A stretch of DNA of 64,000 nt from Alistipes sp. (GTDB lineage: Bacteria; Bacillota; Clostridia; Oscillospirales; Ruminococcaceae), in assembly GCA_023667265.1 (NCBI GenBank), contig JAMPAJ010000001.1:1031602-1095601 (forward strand), in the 5' to 3' direction. Shown piece after piece: positions 37,125 to 45,620 of this stretch (its first letter is position 1; each line of letters begins with the position of its first letter). A model generated the notes under the pieces. It saw nothing but the letters and a program-made list of their open reading frames with translations. It was not told where the DNA came from and did not search any database. Made by a program: the position numbers and the translations under genes.

Positions 37125-38792
37125 TTACTTCTTTTCCTCGTTCAGCATAATGTTCACGGCTGTAACCAGAGCCTTGATCGACGAAACAACGATGTCGTTG
37201 TCCACGCCTGTGCCCCAGTAGCTCTTGCCGCCGGAGGTTATCTCCACATAGGAAACAGCCTTTGAAGCCGAGCCTACCTCCAGGGAATGCTCCGTGTAGG
37301 TGTTTATGCTGTAGTCGATGCCGGTGTAGGAGCGTACAGCGTTGCTTACCGCGTCAAGTCTGCCGTTGCCGGAGTCTGTTGCCACTGCGTTTTTGCCGTT
37401 ATAGGAAATGCTCACGGTAGCCTCGATGCCGTCGCCCTGGACATAGTGCGCCTCGGTGACATTGAGAGGAGCTGTTATATCGACGAAATTCGTCTTGAAT
37501 ATTTCATATACCTCGTCGGGCATAAGCTCCTTGTGCTTGTGGTCGGAAACGCCCTTTACCATGTAGCCCACTACCTCACGCATTTTCTTGGGCAGGTTGT
37601 AGCCGTAGCGGGTCTCCAGGATATAACCGATGCCGCCCTTTCCGGACTGGCTGTTGATGCGGATAACATCTGCGGAATACTCGCGTCCCAGATCCTCGGG
37701 GTCGATAGGCAGATAGGGAACTGTCCACTTGTCGGTGTGACCCTCTTCACGCCACTTCATGCCCTTTGCGATAGCGTCCTGATGAGAACCGCTGAAGGCT
37801 GCGAAAACCAGCTTTCCGGTATAGGGCGAACGCTCGTAGACGTTCATTCTTGTAACTCTTGTGTACAGCTCGGAAATTGTGGGGATATCGCTGAGATCCA
37901 GCTCCGGCTCAACGCCCTGGGTGTACATATTCATAGCGAGAGTAATTATATCCACGTTTCCGGTACGCTCGCCGTTGCCGAAGAGTGTGCCCTCGACGCG
38001 GTCTGCGCCTGCGAGCAGACCCATTTCCGTATCGGCAACTGCACATCCGCGGTCGTTGTGTGGGTGGAGAGAGATAACGACATTTTCGCGGTACTTGATG
38101 TTATCGCAGATGTATTCGACCTGATTTGCATAGACGTGGGGCATAGACAGCTGAACGGTAACGGGCAGGTTGATGATAGCTTTATCGTTTTCAGTGGGCT
38201 GCCAGATGTCCAGAACGGCGTTGCAGACCTCCAAAGCGTATTCCGGCTCGGTTCCGGTAAAGCTTTCGGGGGAATATTCAAAGCGGAAATTGCCCTCGTA
38301 TTTTTCGCGGTACTCCTTGCAGAGCTTTGCGCCTGTAACGGCGATCTCCTTGATCTCGTCCTTATTCTTGCGGAAAACCTGTTCGCGCTGGGCAAGGCTT
38401 GTGGAGTTGTAGAGATGAACGATAGCGTTCTTGCAGCCGTTCAGTGCGTCGAAGGTTTTCTTGATGATATGTTCGCGGCTCTGGGTGAGAACCTGGATAG
38501 TAACGTCGTCGGGGATCATATCCTGCTCGATGAGGGTGCGGCAGAGCTCGTATTCCGTTTCGGAAGCGGCAGGGAAGCCTATCTCTATTTCCTTGAAGCC
38601 GATGTCTACCAGCAGCTTGAAAAACTCCAGCTTTTCACCGAGGCTCATAGGAGTGATGAGAGCCTGGTTGCCGTCGCGGAGGTCGACGCTGCACCATGCA
38701 GGAGCTTTTTCAATGTAGGATTTTTTTGTCCACTTCATTTCCGTTGCCGGAGCTTCAAAAAACTGTCTTGTGTACTTGTTTACGTTTTTCAT
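37125..38792 (-). CDS. leuA: 2-isopropylmalate synthase
   Basis: First committed enzyme of leucine synthesis, condensing 2-oxoisovalerate with acetyl-CoA. About 555 residues, the longer (type 2) form. The HMGL-like catalytic barrel has SVDLRDGNQALITPMS, SLHPHNDRGCAVADTE and FGNGERTGNVDI. The C-terminal regulatory LeuA dimer domain (about 430-555) binds leucine in this family. The start is the ATG at 38792 (MKNVNKYTRQFF) with GAAGGTGA upstream; further upstream is the T-box leader, not coding. No clear terminator follows before the ilvB promoter, so read-through is possible. Confidence 0.96.
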   Translation of the reverse strand: MKNVNKYTRQFFEAPATEMKWTKKSYIEKAPAWCSVDLRDGNQALITPMSLGEKLEFFKLLVDIGFKEIEIGFPAASETEYELCRTLIEQDMIPDDVTIQVLTQSREHIIKKTFDALNGCKNAIVHLYNSTSLAQREQVFRKNKDEIKEIAVTGAKLCKEYREKYEGNFRFEYSPESFTGTEPEYALEVCNAVLDIWQPTENDKAIINLPVTVQLSMPHVYANQVEYICDNIKYRENVVISLHPHNDRGCAVADTEMGLLAGADRVEGTLFGNGERTGNVDIITLAMNMYTQGVEPELDLSDIPTISELYTRVTRMNVYERSPYTGKLVFAAFSGSHQDAIAKGMKWREEGHTDKWTVPYLPIDPEDLGREYSADVIRINSQSGKGGIGYILETRYGYNLPKKMREVVGYMVKGVSDHKHKELMPDEVYEIFKTNFVDITAPLNVTEAHYVQGDGIEATVSISYNGKNAVATDSGNGRLDAVSNAVRSYTGIDYSINTYTEHSLEVGSASKAVSYVEITSGGKSYWGTGVDNDIVVSSIKALVTAVNIMLNEEKK

Positions 38793-38829
38793 AAATAATT
38801 CACCTTCAAATTTTATTCTGACGCGGAGA

Positions 38830-39103
38830 TATAAAAAAACTCCCCCACGCCTTACGGTATGGAAGAGACGAAGCTGCTTATACTCCGTGGTACCACTCTT
38901 CTTGATGTAAAAGAACACCCACTCATTCGCGTCGTGAAACGCATATCTCTGTAACGGGAGAACCCGTTCAAGTTTACTTGCCGAAGCGTTCAACCGACTG
39001 CTCAGGGAGGAGCTATAACCCGGATCTGCTTATCGGCTTGCACCACCGCCGACTCTCTGTGAAGCTCAACAGGCTTTGTTTCCCATCGTTGCATTTAATA
39101 ACA
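38830..39103 (-). promoter_or_regulatory. T-box riboswitch controlling leuA
   Basis: Minus-strand leader with the T-box hallmark AAGAGTGGTACCACG (38886-38900), followed by a terminator (CTCTTCCA pairing with TGGGGGAG, then seven T). Stem I features are GAGAGTCGGCGG and the distal GGTGCAAGCC loop. The best specifier candidate is CUG (39003-39005) followed by AGCAG, a leucine codon, by alignment with the Trp T-box at 48490-48760. Uncharged tRNA-Leu would stabilise the antiterminator. Confidence 0.9.
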
Positions 39104-39108
39104 CTTTT

Positions 39109-39137
39109 ATTATAACGCATTTTATTTTATTTGTCAA
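39109..39137 (-). promoter_or_regulatory. Sigma-A promoter of the leuA T-box transcript
   Basis: Minus strand: consensus TTGACA (39132-39137), 17-base spacer, consensus TATAAT (39109-39114). Confidence 0.9.
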
Positions 39138-39204
39138 GTGGTTGAGATATAATTTGTAATTTTAACAATTTTAAGCTTGCTGAAAATATTAGAGTTTGAG
39201 ATTT

Positions 39205-39264
39205 ATACTTGGCTCTATTGCAAAATGTCAGCATTACTGGATAGTTTGCAATAGAGGCAAGTAT
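39205..39264. repeat. 20-base inverted repeat in the rlmH-leuA gap
   Basis: ATACTTGGCTCTATTGCAAA (39205-39224) pairs with 39245-39264 with a single mismatch, around a 20-base loop. It lacks a T-run, so it is not a standard terminator. It lies between the leuA promoter and a family 1 repeat. Confidence 0.7.
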
Positions 39265-39267
39265 ATA

Positions 39268-39545
39268 TCGCTCGCGGAATATCCTTGTCTGCAAAATAAA
39301 TTAGCGAGGAACTCGCGGTTACGTGAATTGCCAGCGGGTGCTACCCGCAGGGAACGCCCTCTCTTGCAGGGCGTTCCCTCTTTTGTAACAGTCCACCGGA
39401 CTGTTACAAAATTCACCCTTTGCGGAGCGCCTGAAGGCATCATCGACGTTCCGTCGATATGGGACTCTGTCCCATACCCTGCCAGAGGCTCTGCCTCTGG
39501 ACTCTGCAAAAGGGACCAGTCCCTTTTGAAACCCAGTGTTGGACT
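39268..39545 (-). repeat. Dispersed repeat family 1, copy D, expanded by a chain of hairpins
   Basis: Both ends match the family (CGCTCGCGGAATAT.., TTACGTGAATTGCCAGCGGG at the left; CCCTTTTGAAACCCAGTGTT at the right). Between them lie consecutive perfect inverted repeats: 39304-39316, 39334-39348, 39350-39378 (11-base stem), 39381-39411 (14-base stem), 39442-39458, 39458-39476, 39482-39500 and 39508-39527. Several have three-base loops, two of them TCT. It is non-coding and fills the space downstream of rlmH. Confidence 0.75.
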
Positions 39546-39564
39546 TGCGTTTGTGGCTGAACTT

Positions 39565-40038
39565 TCATTTGTGATATTTTCCGCCCTCCGCGATCTGAAA
39601 GCTTCGGTAGATCTGCTCTAAAAGCATCACCCTGGCAAGCTGGTGCGGAAATGTCATTTTCGACATGGACAGTTTAAGACTGCCGAGCTGCTTTATTTCC
39701 GGGTCAAGACCGAATGAACTGCCGATAATAAATGTAATGGTGCTTGCTCCGTTTACCCCGGCGGAAACGATAGTCTCCGAAAGCTCAGTGCTGCTTAGCT
39801 GCTTCCCCTCGATGCACATGGGCACGATGAATCCTTTCGCCAGCTTTTTTATCTGCGCGCCCTCTTTTTTCAGAGCGGCGGCGATCTCCTTTTCGGAGGG
39901 CGAATCGCTGAGACGGCACTCGTCAAGCTCGTGAAGCTGGAAGCTGCAATATCGTCCCAGCCTTTTGATGTATTCTGCGCAGGCACTGCGGAGATAATCC
40001 TCCTTGAGCTTGCCTATAACAATAAGATTGATGTTCAT
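39565..40038 (-). CDS. rlmH: 23S rRNA pseudouridine-1915 N3-methyltransferase RlmH
   Basis: SPOUT-class methyltransferase acting on helix 69 of 23S rRNA. The 157 residues match the family (about 159). Motifs: MNINLIVIGKLKEDYL at the start, and the knot region TFIIGSSFGLDPEIK, FPHQLARVMLLEQIYRSFQI and the C-terminal GGKYHK. GAGGTG precedes the ATG. It follows the walJ-like gene, an order common in Firmicutes, although walKR is not here. Confidence 0.95.
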   Translation of the reverse strand: MNINLIVIGKLKEDYLRSACAEYIKRLGRYCSFQLHELDECRLSDSPSEKEIAAALKKEGAQIKKLAKGFIVPMCIEGKQLSSTELSETIVSAGVNGASTITFIIGSSFGLDPEIKQLGSLKLSMSKMTFPHQLARVMLLEQIYRSFQIAEGGKYHK

Positions 40039-40046
40039 GGTTCACC

Positions 40047-40832
40047 TCAGAATATAACGGCTGCACCCTGGGATTCCACCGGTGCGACGCCGAGAAGATA
40101 GTCGCGGTTTCGTGTGAACCCGGAAAGCGCCATTTCAACGGTAGAATCGGCAATATCCGGGCGGTTGTTGTCCTGGCTCAGGTGTCCGAGCAGAAGGTGG
40201 GTCGTACCGCTTGCGACGAGCCTGGCTGCCTGAGCGCCGCAGTCGGTATTTGAGAGATGACCGTGGTCGGAGGCGATGCGTCTTTTCAGCTCCGGCGGAT
40301 ATTTTCCGAGCCACAGCATATTTTCGTCGTAATTCGCCTCCAGCAGTACCAGCCGGCAGCCTGTGAGAGCGTTGTGGACTTCTTCGGTAACAATGCCGAG
40401 GTCTGTGCAGACTGCACAATATTTGTCGTCGTTTGTATGTATGCGGTAGCCGCAGCTTTCGATAGTATCATGGGGCGTCCGGAAACAACTGACCTCGCAG
40501 TCTCCGCAGGCGATAGTCTTGCCGTTTATGTCGATGACCTTTGAAGCGGGTGCGATCTTCCCGGCGTCCCACAGTCTTTGCAGCGTCCGCTTCTGACCAT
40601 ACACGGGAATGCCTGTTTTCTTTGTCAGCATGGAAAGTCCGCTGACGTGGTCGGTGTGCTCGTGAGTTATAAAAACTCCCTGAACTGCGGAAAGAGGGAT
40701 GCCGTTTCGTTCCAGAACTGCGCTGAGCCGCCGGAAGCTTGCTCCGCAGTCGATGAGGATACCGCCCTTTTCTGTGCCGATAAACGATGAATTGCCCTTG
40801 CTGGAACTGAAAAGCGGATAGATTCTTGCCAT
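40047..40832 (-). CDS. MBL-fold metallo-hydrolase, WalJ/YycJ-like
   Basis: About 261 residues of the metallo-beta-lactamase fold. The metal motif is THEHTDHVSGL; further ligands lie in RTPHDTIESCGY and ASDHGHLSN. YycJ/WalJ proteins are exonuclease-like and linked to DNA repair and cell-wall signalling in B. subtilis. The start is the ATG at 40832 (MARIYPLFSSSKGNS) with AAGGAG upstream. It lies eight bases before rlmH. Confidence 0.85.
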   Translation of the reverse strand: MARIYPLFSSSKGNSSFIGTEKGGILIDCGASFRRLSAVLERNGIPLSAVQGVFITHEHTDHVSGLSMLTKKTGIPVYGQKRTLQRLWDAGKIAPASKVIDINGKTIACGDCEVSCFRTPHDTIESCGYRIHTNDDKYCAVCTDLGIVTEEVHNALTGCRLVLLEANYDENMLWLGKYPPELKRRIASDHGHLSNTDCGAQAARLVASGTTHLLLGHLSQDNNRPDIADSTVEMALSGFTRNRDYLLGVAPVESQGAAVIF

Positions 40833-40855
40833 ATAGTACTCCTTGAGATAGCATA

Positions 40856-40884
40856 GCAAAAGCTCCTTTCTTAGGAGCTTTTGC
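40856..40884 (-). terminator. Hairpin terminator after the cytidylate-kinase-like gene
   Basis: GCAAAAGCTCC pairs with GGAGCTTTTGC around a short loop. The 3-prime arm contains TTTTGC rather than a long T-run, so termination may be partial and allow expression of walJ and rlmH. Confidence 0.6.
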
Positions 40885-40940
40885 AATTGATAGAGTTGTA
40901 TAGAAAGTAGAAAATTACGTATAGAAATACTTATTTAATA

Positions 40941-41561
40941 TTATTCTTCAAACTGCCTGTTATATTCCTGATAAGCCTTTACAATAAGCTCTGCGCACAG
41001 CTCGTCGCCTAATTCACTGTTCAGGCAGAGGGAATAAATATCCTTGTCCTGCCAGCTTTTTCCGGTGTTGACATTAAAAAATGTTTCACGGCGTTTGTCG
41101 GCTTTCTTCATTGTGCTCTCGGCTTTTCTCTCGGAAATGCCATATTCCTTCACGGCACGGTTTATACGAAATTCCGTGGGAGCGTAGATATACACGCTGA
41201 AACAGCCTCGCTCTTCAAGAACATAGCTTCCGCATCTGCCTACGAGTACGAAGCTTTTTTCGTTGTCGGCAAGCTCGTTGATTATGCGGCTTTCCATGAG
41301 AAATACCTTATCTGAAAGGGGTAGGTTATCCTCTGTGATGCGCGCCGGATTGGCAGATATCAGCAGGGAATAGAGAAAACTTGTGGGAACGGTCTCCTCG
41401 GCGCTTTCAAGCTGCTCTTTGCGCAGACCGCATTTCTCGGCGGTCATGTCAAGTATCTGTCTGTTATAGCAGTTGATCCCGAGCTTTTCAGCGACAAGCT
41501 GTCCTATGATGCTGCCGCCGCTTCCGTACTGCCGTTCGATGGTTATAATGGGTTTATTCAA
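40941..41561 (-). CDS. Cytidylate kinase-like family protein
   Basis: About 206 residues of the cytidylate kinase-like family, a P-loop kinase group distinct from Cmk. The N-terminus ITIERQYGSGGSIIGQLVAEKLG is the modified P-loop; VLVGRCGSYVL is a later strand and REETFFN-type LID residues follow (KADKRRETFFNVNTGKSW). The substrate is unknown. The start is the TTG at 41561, with a strong AAGGAGGT seven bases upstream; a longer frame from 41609 lacks such a site. Confidence 0.8.
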   Translation of the reverse strand: MNKPIITIERQYGSGGSIIGQLVAEKLGINCYNRQILDMTAEKCGLRKEQLESAEETVPTSFLYSLLISANPARITEDNLPLSDKVFLMESRIINELADNEKSFVLVGRCGSYVLEERGCFSVYIYAPTEFRINRAVKEYGISERKAESTMKKADKRRETFFNVNTGKSWQDKDIYSLCLNSELGDELCAELIVKAYQEYNRQFEE

Positions 41562-41597
41562 GGGAATGACCTCCTTCGCAAGAGATAATATAATAAC

Positions 41598-41625
41598 ATT
41601 ATACCACAAAATGCCGGAATTTCAA
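41598..41625 (-). promoter_or_regulatory. Promoter of the cytidylate-kinase-like gene
   Basis: Minus strand: TTGAAA (41620-41625), 16-base spacer, TATAAT (41598-41603). Confidence 0.75.
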
Positions 41626-41802
41626 TACAATTCGGCGGATTTTTTTTCTCAGACCGAATTTTCTGCGATTCCGACAACCTGATGTTGAAAGTTTTGTGCA
41701 GATTGCATATATATCTCTCTGCGCTCGGCGTCGGCGAAGATAACATAAAATGACGGTTTTTGTCAAATAAAATATCACAATAAGTAAAATCCGCCGCCGC
41801 TA

Positions 41803-41831
41803 TTGACAGGTTGACAAAAAAAGTATATAAT
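41803..41831 (+). promoter_or_regulatory. Strong sigma-A promoter of pckG
   Basis: Consensus TTGACA (41803-41808), 17-base spacer, consensus TATAAT (41826-41831). A second TTGACA lies inside the spacer. A leader of about 70 bases follows, then AGGAGGT before the ATG. Confidence 0.9.
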
Positions 41832-41911
41832 AGTATGTGAGGAACAAGAAATTTTAATAGTCTCTGAGTTCCGCTTTATTTAAAGATTATATTTATAGGA
41901 GGTATAATACA

Positions 41912-43744
41912 ATGTCATTGACAACAAATGCTAATGTAAACGCATGGGTAGAAGAGATGATCGCTCTCTGTAAGCCCGACAAGGTAGTATGGATCGACGG
42001 CTCTAAGGAGCAGCTTGATGCACTCACCGCTGAGGTAACCTCACTTCCCGACGGCGACCCCAACAAGATGTACTGGCTCAACCAGGAGAAGCTTCCCGGC
42101 TGTCTGTACCACAGAACTGCCGTTAACGACGTTGCCCGTGTAGAGGACAGAACTTTCATCTGCACAAAGACAAAGGAAGAGGCTGGCCCTACAAACAACT
42201 GGTGCGACCCCCAGGAGATGTACGCTAAGCTCCGTCCTATGTACGACGGCGTAATGAAGGGTCAGACAATGTACGTTATTCCCTATTCTATGGGCCCTGT
42301 TGCATCGCCTATCTCCAAGGTCGGCGTTGAGCTTACAGACTCTATCTATGTAGTTCTTAACATGAACATCATGACAAGAATGGGCAAGGCTGCTTTCGAT
42401 AAGCTGGGCGATTCCAACGACTTCGTTCGCGGTCTCCACTCCAAGGCAGACGTTGATCCCGAGAACAGATACATCGTTCAGTTCCCCGAGGACAACACTA
42501 TCTGGTCTATCAACTCCGCATACGGCGGAAACGTTATCCTTTCCAAGAAGTGCTTCGCTCTCCGTATTGCTTCATTCCAGGGTAAGAACGAGGGCTGGAT
42601 GGCAGAGCATATGCTCATCCTCGGCGTACAGAAGCCCGATGGTGAGACAAAGTATGTCTGCGCTGCATTCCCCTCAGCCTGCGGAAAGACCAACCTCGCT
42701 ATGCTTATTCCTCCCGAGGGCTATCTGAAGGACGGCTATAAGGTATTCACAGTCGGCGACGATATCGCATGGCTGAAGCCCGGCAAGGACGGCAGACTCT
42801 ACGCTATCAACCCCGAGAACGGATTCTTCGGAGTTGCTCCCGGAACAAACGCAAAGTCCAACTATAACGCCCTTGCTTCCACGATGAAGAACGCTATCTT
42901 CACAAACGTTGCTATGAACAACGCTGACAACACTGTATGGTGGGAGGGCCTCGACAAGAATCCTCCCGAGGACGCTACAGAGTGGACAGGAATCAAGACA
43001 AACGGCAAGGAGTGGACATCCGAGCTCGGCGCAGACGGCAAGCCCAAGAAGCTGGCTCACCCCAACTCACGTTTCACAGCTCCTGCTGTAAACTGCCCCT
43101 GCATTTCACCTGAGTTCGACAATCCCGAGGGCGTTCCGATCTCCGCTATCGTATTCGGCGGCAGACGTGAGGCTACAACTCCTCTGGTATATCAGTCGTT
43201 CGACTGGACGCACGGTACATACGTTGGTTCTGCTGTTTCCTCTGAGACAACAGCAGCTGCTGCCGGTGCAGTAGGCGTGCTCCGTCACGATCCTATGGCT
43301 ATGAAGCCCTTCATCGGCTACAACGTTGGCGATTACTGGGCACACTGGCTCGAAATGGGCGAGAAGCTCGGCGACAAGGCTCCTAAGATCTTCAATGTAA
43401 ACTGGTTCAAGAAGGACGAGAACGGCAACTTCATCTGGCCCGGCTTCGGCGACAATATGCGTGTTCTCGACTGGATCATCAAGAGATGCGAGGGCACTGT
43501 TGAGGCTGACGAGACAGCTATCGGATACCTGCCTAAGAAGGGCGACATCAACGTTGCCGGCATCGAGGACGAGGTAACTCCCGAGATCATGGATAAGCTC
43601 CTTGATGTAAATACAGACCTCTGGAAGGCTGAGATCAAGGAAATGCGCAGATACTACGACGAGGACATCGCTGCTAAGGGCGGTCATGTTCCCGCAGCTC
43701 TCTACGAGCAGCTTGACAAGATCGAGGCAAGACTCAACAAGTAA
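41912..43744 (+). CDS. pckG: Phosphoenolpyruvate carboxykinase (GTP)
   Basis: Interconverts oxaloacetate and phosphoenolpyruvate with GDP/GTP; in rumen-type anaerobes it often runs in the CO2-fixing direction. The 610 residues are typical of the GTP class. Motifs: the P-loop FPSACGKTNLAM with the reactive Cys, VGDDIAWL metal site, GVAPGTN, YVGSAVSSETTAAAAG and MKPFIGYNVGDYWAHW. The codons are strongly biased, with a consensus promoter and ribosome site, so it is probably among the most highly expressed genes here. It is monocistronic with its own terminator. Confidence 0.97.
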   Translation: MSLTTNANVNAWVEEMIALCKPDKVVWIDGSKEQLDALTAEVTSLPDGDPNKMYWLNQEKLPGCLYHRTAVNDVARVEDRTFICTKTKEEAGPTNNWCDPQEMYAKLRPMYDGVMKGQTMYVIPYSMGPVASPISKVGVELTDSIYVVLNMNIMTRMGKAAFDKLGDSNDFVRGLHSKADVDPENRYIVQFPEDNTIWSINSAYGGNVILSKKCFALRIASFQGKNEGWMAEHMLILGVQKPDGETKYVCAAFPSACGKTNLAMLIPPEGYLKDGYKVFTVGDDIAWLKPGKDGRLYAINPENGFFGVAPGTNAKSNYNALASTMKNAIFTNVAMNNADNTVWWEGLDKNPPEDATEWTGIKTNGKEWTSELGADGKPKKLAHPNSRFTAPAVNCPCISPEFDNPEGVPISAIVFGGRREATTPLVYQSFDWTHGTYVGSAVSSETTAAAAGAVGVLRHDPMAMKPFIGYNVGDYWAHWLEMGEKLGDKAPKIFNVNWFKKDENGNFIWPGFGDNMRVLDWIIKRCEGTVEADETAIGYLPKKGDINVAGIEDEVTPEIMDKLLDVNTDLWKAEIKEMRRYYDEDIAAKGGHVPAALYEQLDKIEARLNK

Positions 43745-43758
43745 TTTCCTGAAAAATA

Positions 43759-43797
43759 CAGCGGCTGGTGCGGTAAATACTGCATCAGCCGTTTCTA
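43759..43797 (+). terminator. Terminator of pckG
   Basis: CGGCTGGTGCGGTA pairs with TACTGCATCAGCCG-type sequence (one G-T and minor mismatch), followed by TTTCTATT. Confidence 0.75.
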
Positions 43798-43882
43798 TTG
43801 CGATTTTCGCGAAATAATAGCTAAATATGACGCTGGGATATAAGTTGGATTTGTATAAAACGTCATATCTTTGAAATAAATA

Positions 43883-43911
43883 TAGACAAATCCGGAAAAG
43901 TAGGTTATAAT
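43883..43911 (+). promoter_or_regulatory. Promoter of rsmD
   Basis: TAGACA (43883-43888), 17-base spacer, TATAAT (43906-43911). Confidence 0.75.
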
Positions 43912-43968
43912 AATAATGTGTTATTTCGGCTTCCGTATGCCGGAAATGCGGAACTTAGGAGCTGATTT

Positions 43969-44523
43969 ATGAGAGTTATTACCGGTATCGCAAGAGGACA
44001 TAAGCTCGTTGCTCCGGAGGGTATGGATACCCGTCCGACCGGCGAAAAGGTGAAGGAGGGCGTTTTCTCCTCCATTCAGTTTGACTTAGAGGGCGCTAAG
44101 GTGCTTGATCTTTTTGCAGGCAGCGGTCAGATGGGCATTGAGGCTCTCAGCCGCGGCGCAGCTCACGGAGTATTCGTGGACAGCGGTCAGCGCGCCATAA
44201 AATGTATAAACGAAAATCTCCGTTCTACGAAGCTTGACCGTATGGCGGAGGTGATAAGCCGGGACAGCTATGACTATATCCGGCTGACGCCTTTGAAATT
44301 TGATATTATTTTTCTCGATCCGCCCTACCGGTTCGGGCATATCAACAAGCTGCTGCCTCTCGCCGCGAAAAGGCTCAGCCCCGGCGGAGCGATAATCTGC
44401 GAGTATGAAAAGGAAGCCGGCGAGCCTGATATTCCGGAGGGTATGACTCTGAAAAAAACATACCGCTACGGAAAAATATGCGTATCGGTGCTGAGAAAGC
44501 CGGAGGAGGAAGAAGAGGAATGA
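43969..44523 (+). CDS. rsmD: 16S rRNA (guanine-966 N2) methyltransferase RsmD
   Basis: SAM-dependent methyltransferase acting on the small ribosomal subunit. The 184 residues have MRVITGIARGHKL at the start, RPTGEKVKEGVFSS, the SAM loop VLDLFAGSGQMGIEALSRGA and the catalytic LDPPYRFG. AGGAG precedes the ATG. It overlaps coaD by four bases (ATGA), the usual Firmicute rsmD-coaD pair. Confidence 0.96.
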   Translation: MRVITGIARGHKLVAPEGMDTRPTGEKVKEGVFSSIQFDLEGAKVLDLFAGSGQMGIEALSRGAAHGVFVDSGQRAIKCINENLRSTKLDRMAEVISRDSYDYIRLTPLKFDIIFLDPPYRFGHINKLLPLAAKRLSPGGAIICEYEKEAGEPDIPEGMTLKKTYRYGKICVSVLRKPEEEEEE

Positions 44524-45011
44524 GAAGGATAGCGGTATGCCCCGGTTCATTCGATCCGGTAACTCTGGGACATCTTGATATTATCACCCGCGCCTCGAAG
44601 CTGTTCGATAAGGTCATCGTGCTCATTTCCCGTAATGCCGGAAAGGCGCAGCCAAGCTTTACCGCCACCGAGCGTATGCTCATGATACAGGCGGTGACCC
44701 GGGATCTGGACAATGTGGTCATCGACATTCTTGACGGACTTTTAGCAGATTATGTGCGGAATGTGGGAGCTGTGGCGATCGTCAAGGGACTTCGCGCCGT
44801 AAGCGATTTCGAGTATGAATTTCAGATGGCGCTGGCAAATAAAAAGCTCTACGCCGGAGCGGAAACAGTATTCCTTACGACGGCGGCGGAAAATATGTAT
44901 CTCAGCTCCAGCGTGGTAAAGCAGATAGCCTATTTCGGCGGCGATATAAGCCATTTTGTGCCGGAGGTCATACATGACGACATAAAGCAGAGACTGGTTA
45001 AGGATATTTGA
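44520..45011 (+). CDS. coaD: Phosphopantetheine adenylyltransferase CoaD
   Basis: Adenylates 4-phosphopantetheine in coenzyme A synthesis. About 163 residues: the nucleotidyltransferase motif PGSFDPVTLGHLDI, IVKGLRAVSDFEYEFQMA, and the ISSS-like segment LSSSVVKQIAYFGGDIS. The start is the ATG at 44520, overlapping the rsmD stop, with GGAGGAAG upstream; an earlier in-frame start at 44478 would add non-family residues. Confidence 0.97.
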   Translation: MRRIAVCPGSFDPVTLGHLDIITRASKLFDKVIVLISRNAGKAQPSFTATERMLMIQAVTRDLDNVVIDILDGLLADYVRNVGAVAIVKGLRAVSDFEYEFQMALANKKLYAGAETVFLTTAAENMYLSSSVVKQIAYFGGDISHFVPEVIHDDIKQRLVKDI

Positions 45012-45042
45012 TTATCAGTATGAACGTGAAAGGAAAATACTT

Positions 45043-45558
45043 ATGAATATTGATGAGATTTTAGAAGAAATGGACGAGCTTCTTGATAAGGCTTCCTCCG
45101 TACCGTTTGTTTCCCATAGGAAGGTCGTTGACGGCGAGCGTATGCGCGAGCTTATCAATGACATCAGACTTAATCTTCCTCACGAGCTGAAAGAGGCTAA
45201 GAAGATCGAATTCGACTGCCAGCGTATTCTGAACGAGGCAAAGCTCAACGCAGAGGGTATGATACGCAAGGCGGAAGAGCGCGCCGCACAGATAGTTTCC
45301 CATGAGGCTGTCATTACCGAGGCTAAGAAAAAGGCTGTCGATATCCTCCGCAAGGCGCAGGCACAGGCAGCTCAGCTCCAGAAAACAGCGGCTCTTTCCG
45401 TTGCACAGATGCTCAACGACGCGGAAAATTCTCACCAGAAATCGCTGCTTGACATAAAGCGTACAAAGGAGAAGCTCCAGCACGTTCTGAAAAATTCACC
45501 TGCTATCGGTCAGAATGCACAGGACGCTGCCAATAAGTTCCTGAAGGATGTAAAATAA
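45043..45558 (+). CDS. Coiled-coil protein (ATP synthase E/H- or DivIVA-like pattern)
   Basis: A 171-residue soluble protein, mostly helical and charged, with long heptad-like stretches (AKKIEFDCQRILNEAKLNAE, RKAEERAAQIVSHEAV, KAVDILRKAQAQAAQ). Such proteins are often labelled V-ATPase subunit-H-like or DivIVA-like from composition alone; I do not assign a function. It follows coaD by about 30 bases with GAAAGGA upstream, and a terminator follows it. Confidence 0.65.
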   Translation: MNIDEILEEMDELLDKASSVPFVSHRKVVDGERMRELINDIRLNLPHELKEAKKIEFDCQRILNEAKLNAEGMIRKAEERAAQIVSHEAVITEAKKKAVDILRKAQAQAAQLQKTAALSVAQMLNDAENSHQKSLLDIKRTKEKLQHVLKNSPAIGQNAQDAANKFLKDVK

Positions 45559-45564
45559 AAGTAT

Positions 45565-45608
45565 CGGGATTCCCCAGAAGTCAAGGCTTCCAGGAAATCC
45601 CGTTTTTT
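45565..45608 (+). terminator. Terminator of the rsmD-coaD-coiled-coil operon
   Basis: CGGGATT and AATCCCG flank an inner stem (CCAGAAG / CTTCCAGG), followed by six T. Confidence 0.8.
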
Positions 45609-45620
45609 ATGGAAAATCAC

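Larger units (their letters stand above)
41562..41911. other. Intergenic region with divergent promoters for the kinase-like gene and pckG
   Basis: Besides the two promoters listed separately, this AT-rich 350-base region contains no convincing gene, terminator or repeat of the families seen elsewhere in the window. Confidence 0.6.

Noticed and set aside
36881..37150. Plus-strand 89-codon frame in the ilvB leader
   Set aside because: It is antisense to the leader peptide and promoter, which have far better support.
37287..38798. Long plus-strand open frame (503 codons) opposite leuA
   Set aside because: It lies wholly antisense to a clear LeuA, has no family resemblance, and its length follows from the codon bias of the real gene.
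39304..39527. CRISPR array
   Set aside because: The hairpin units differ in sequence and are contiguous; there is no constant repeat with unique spacers and no cas gene.
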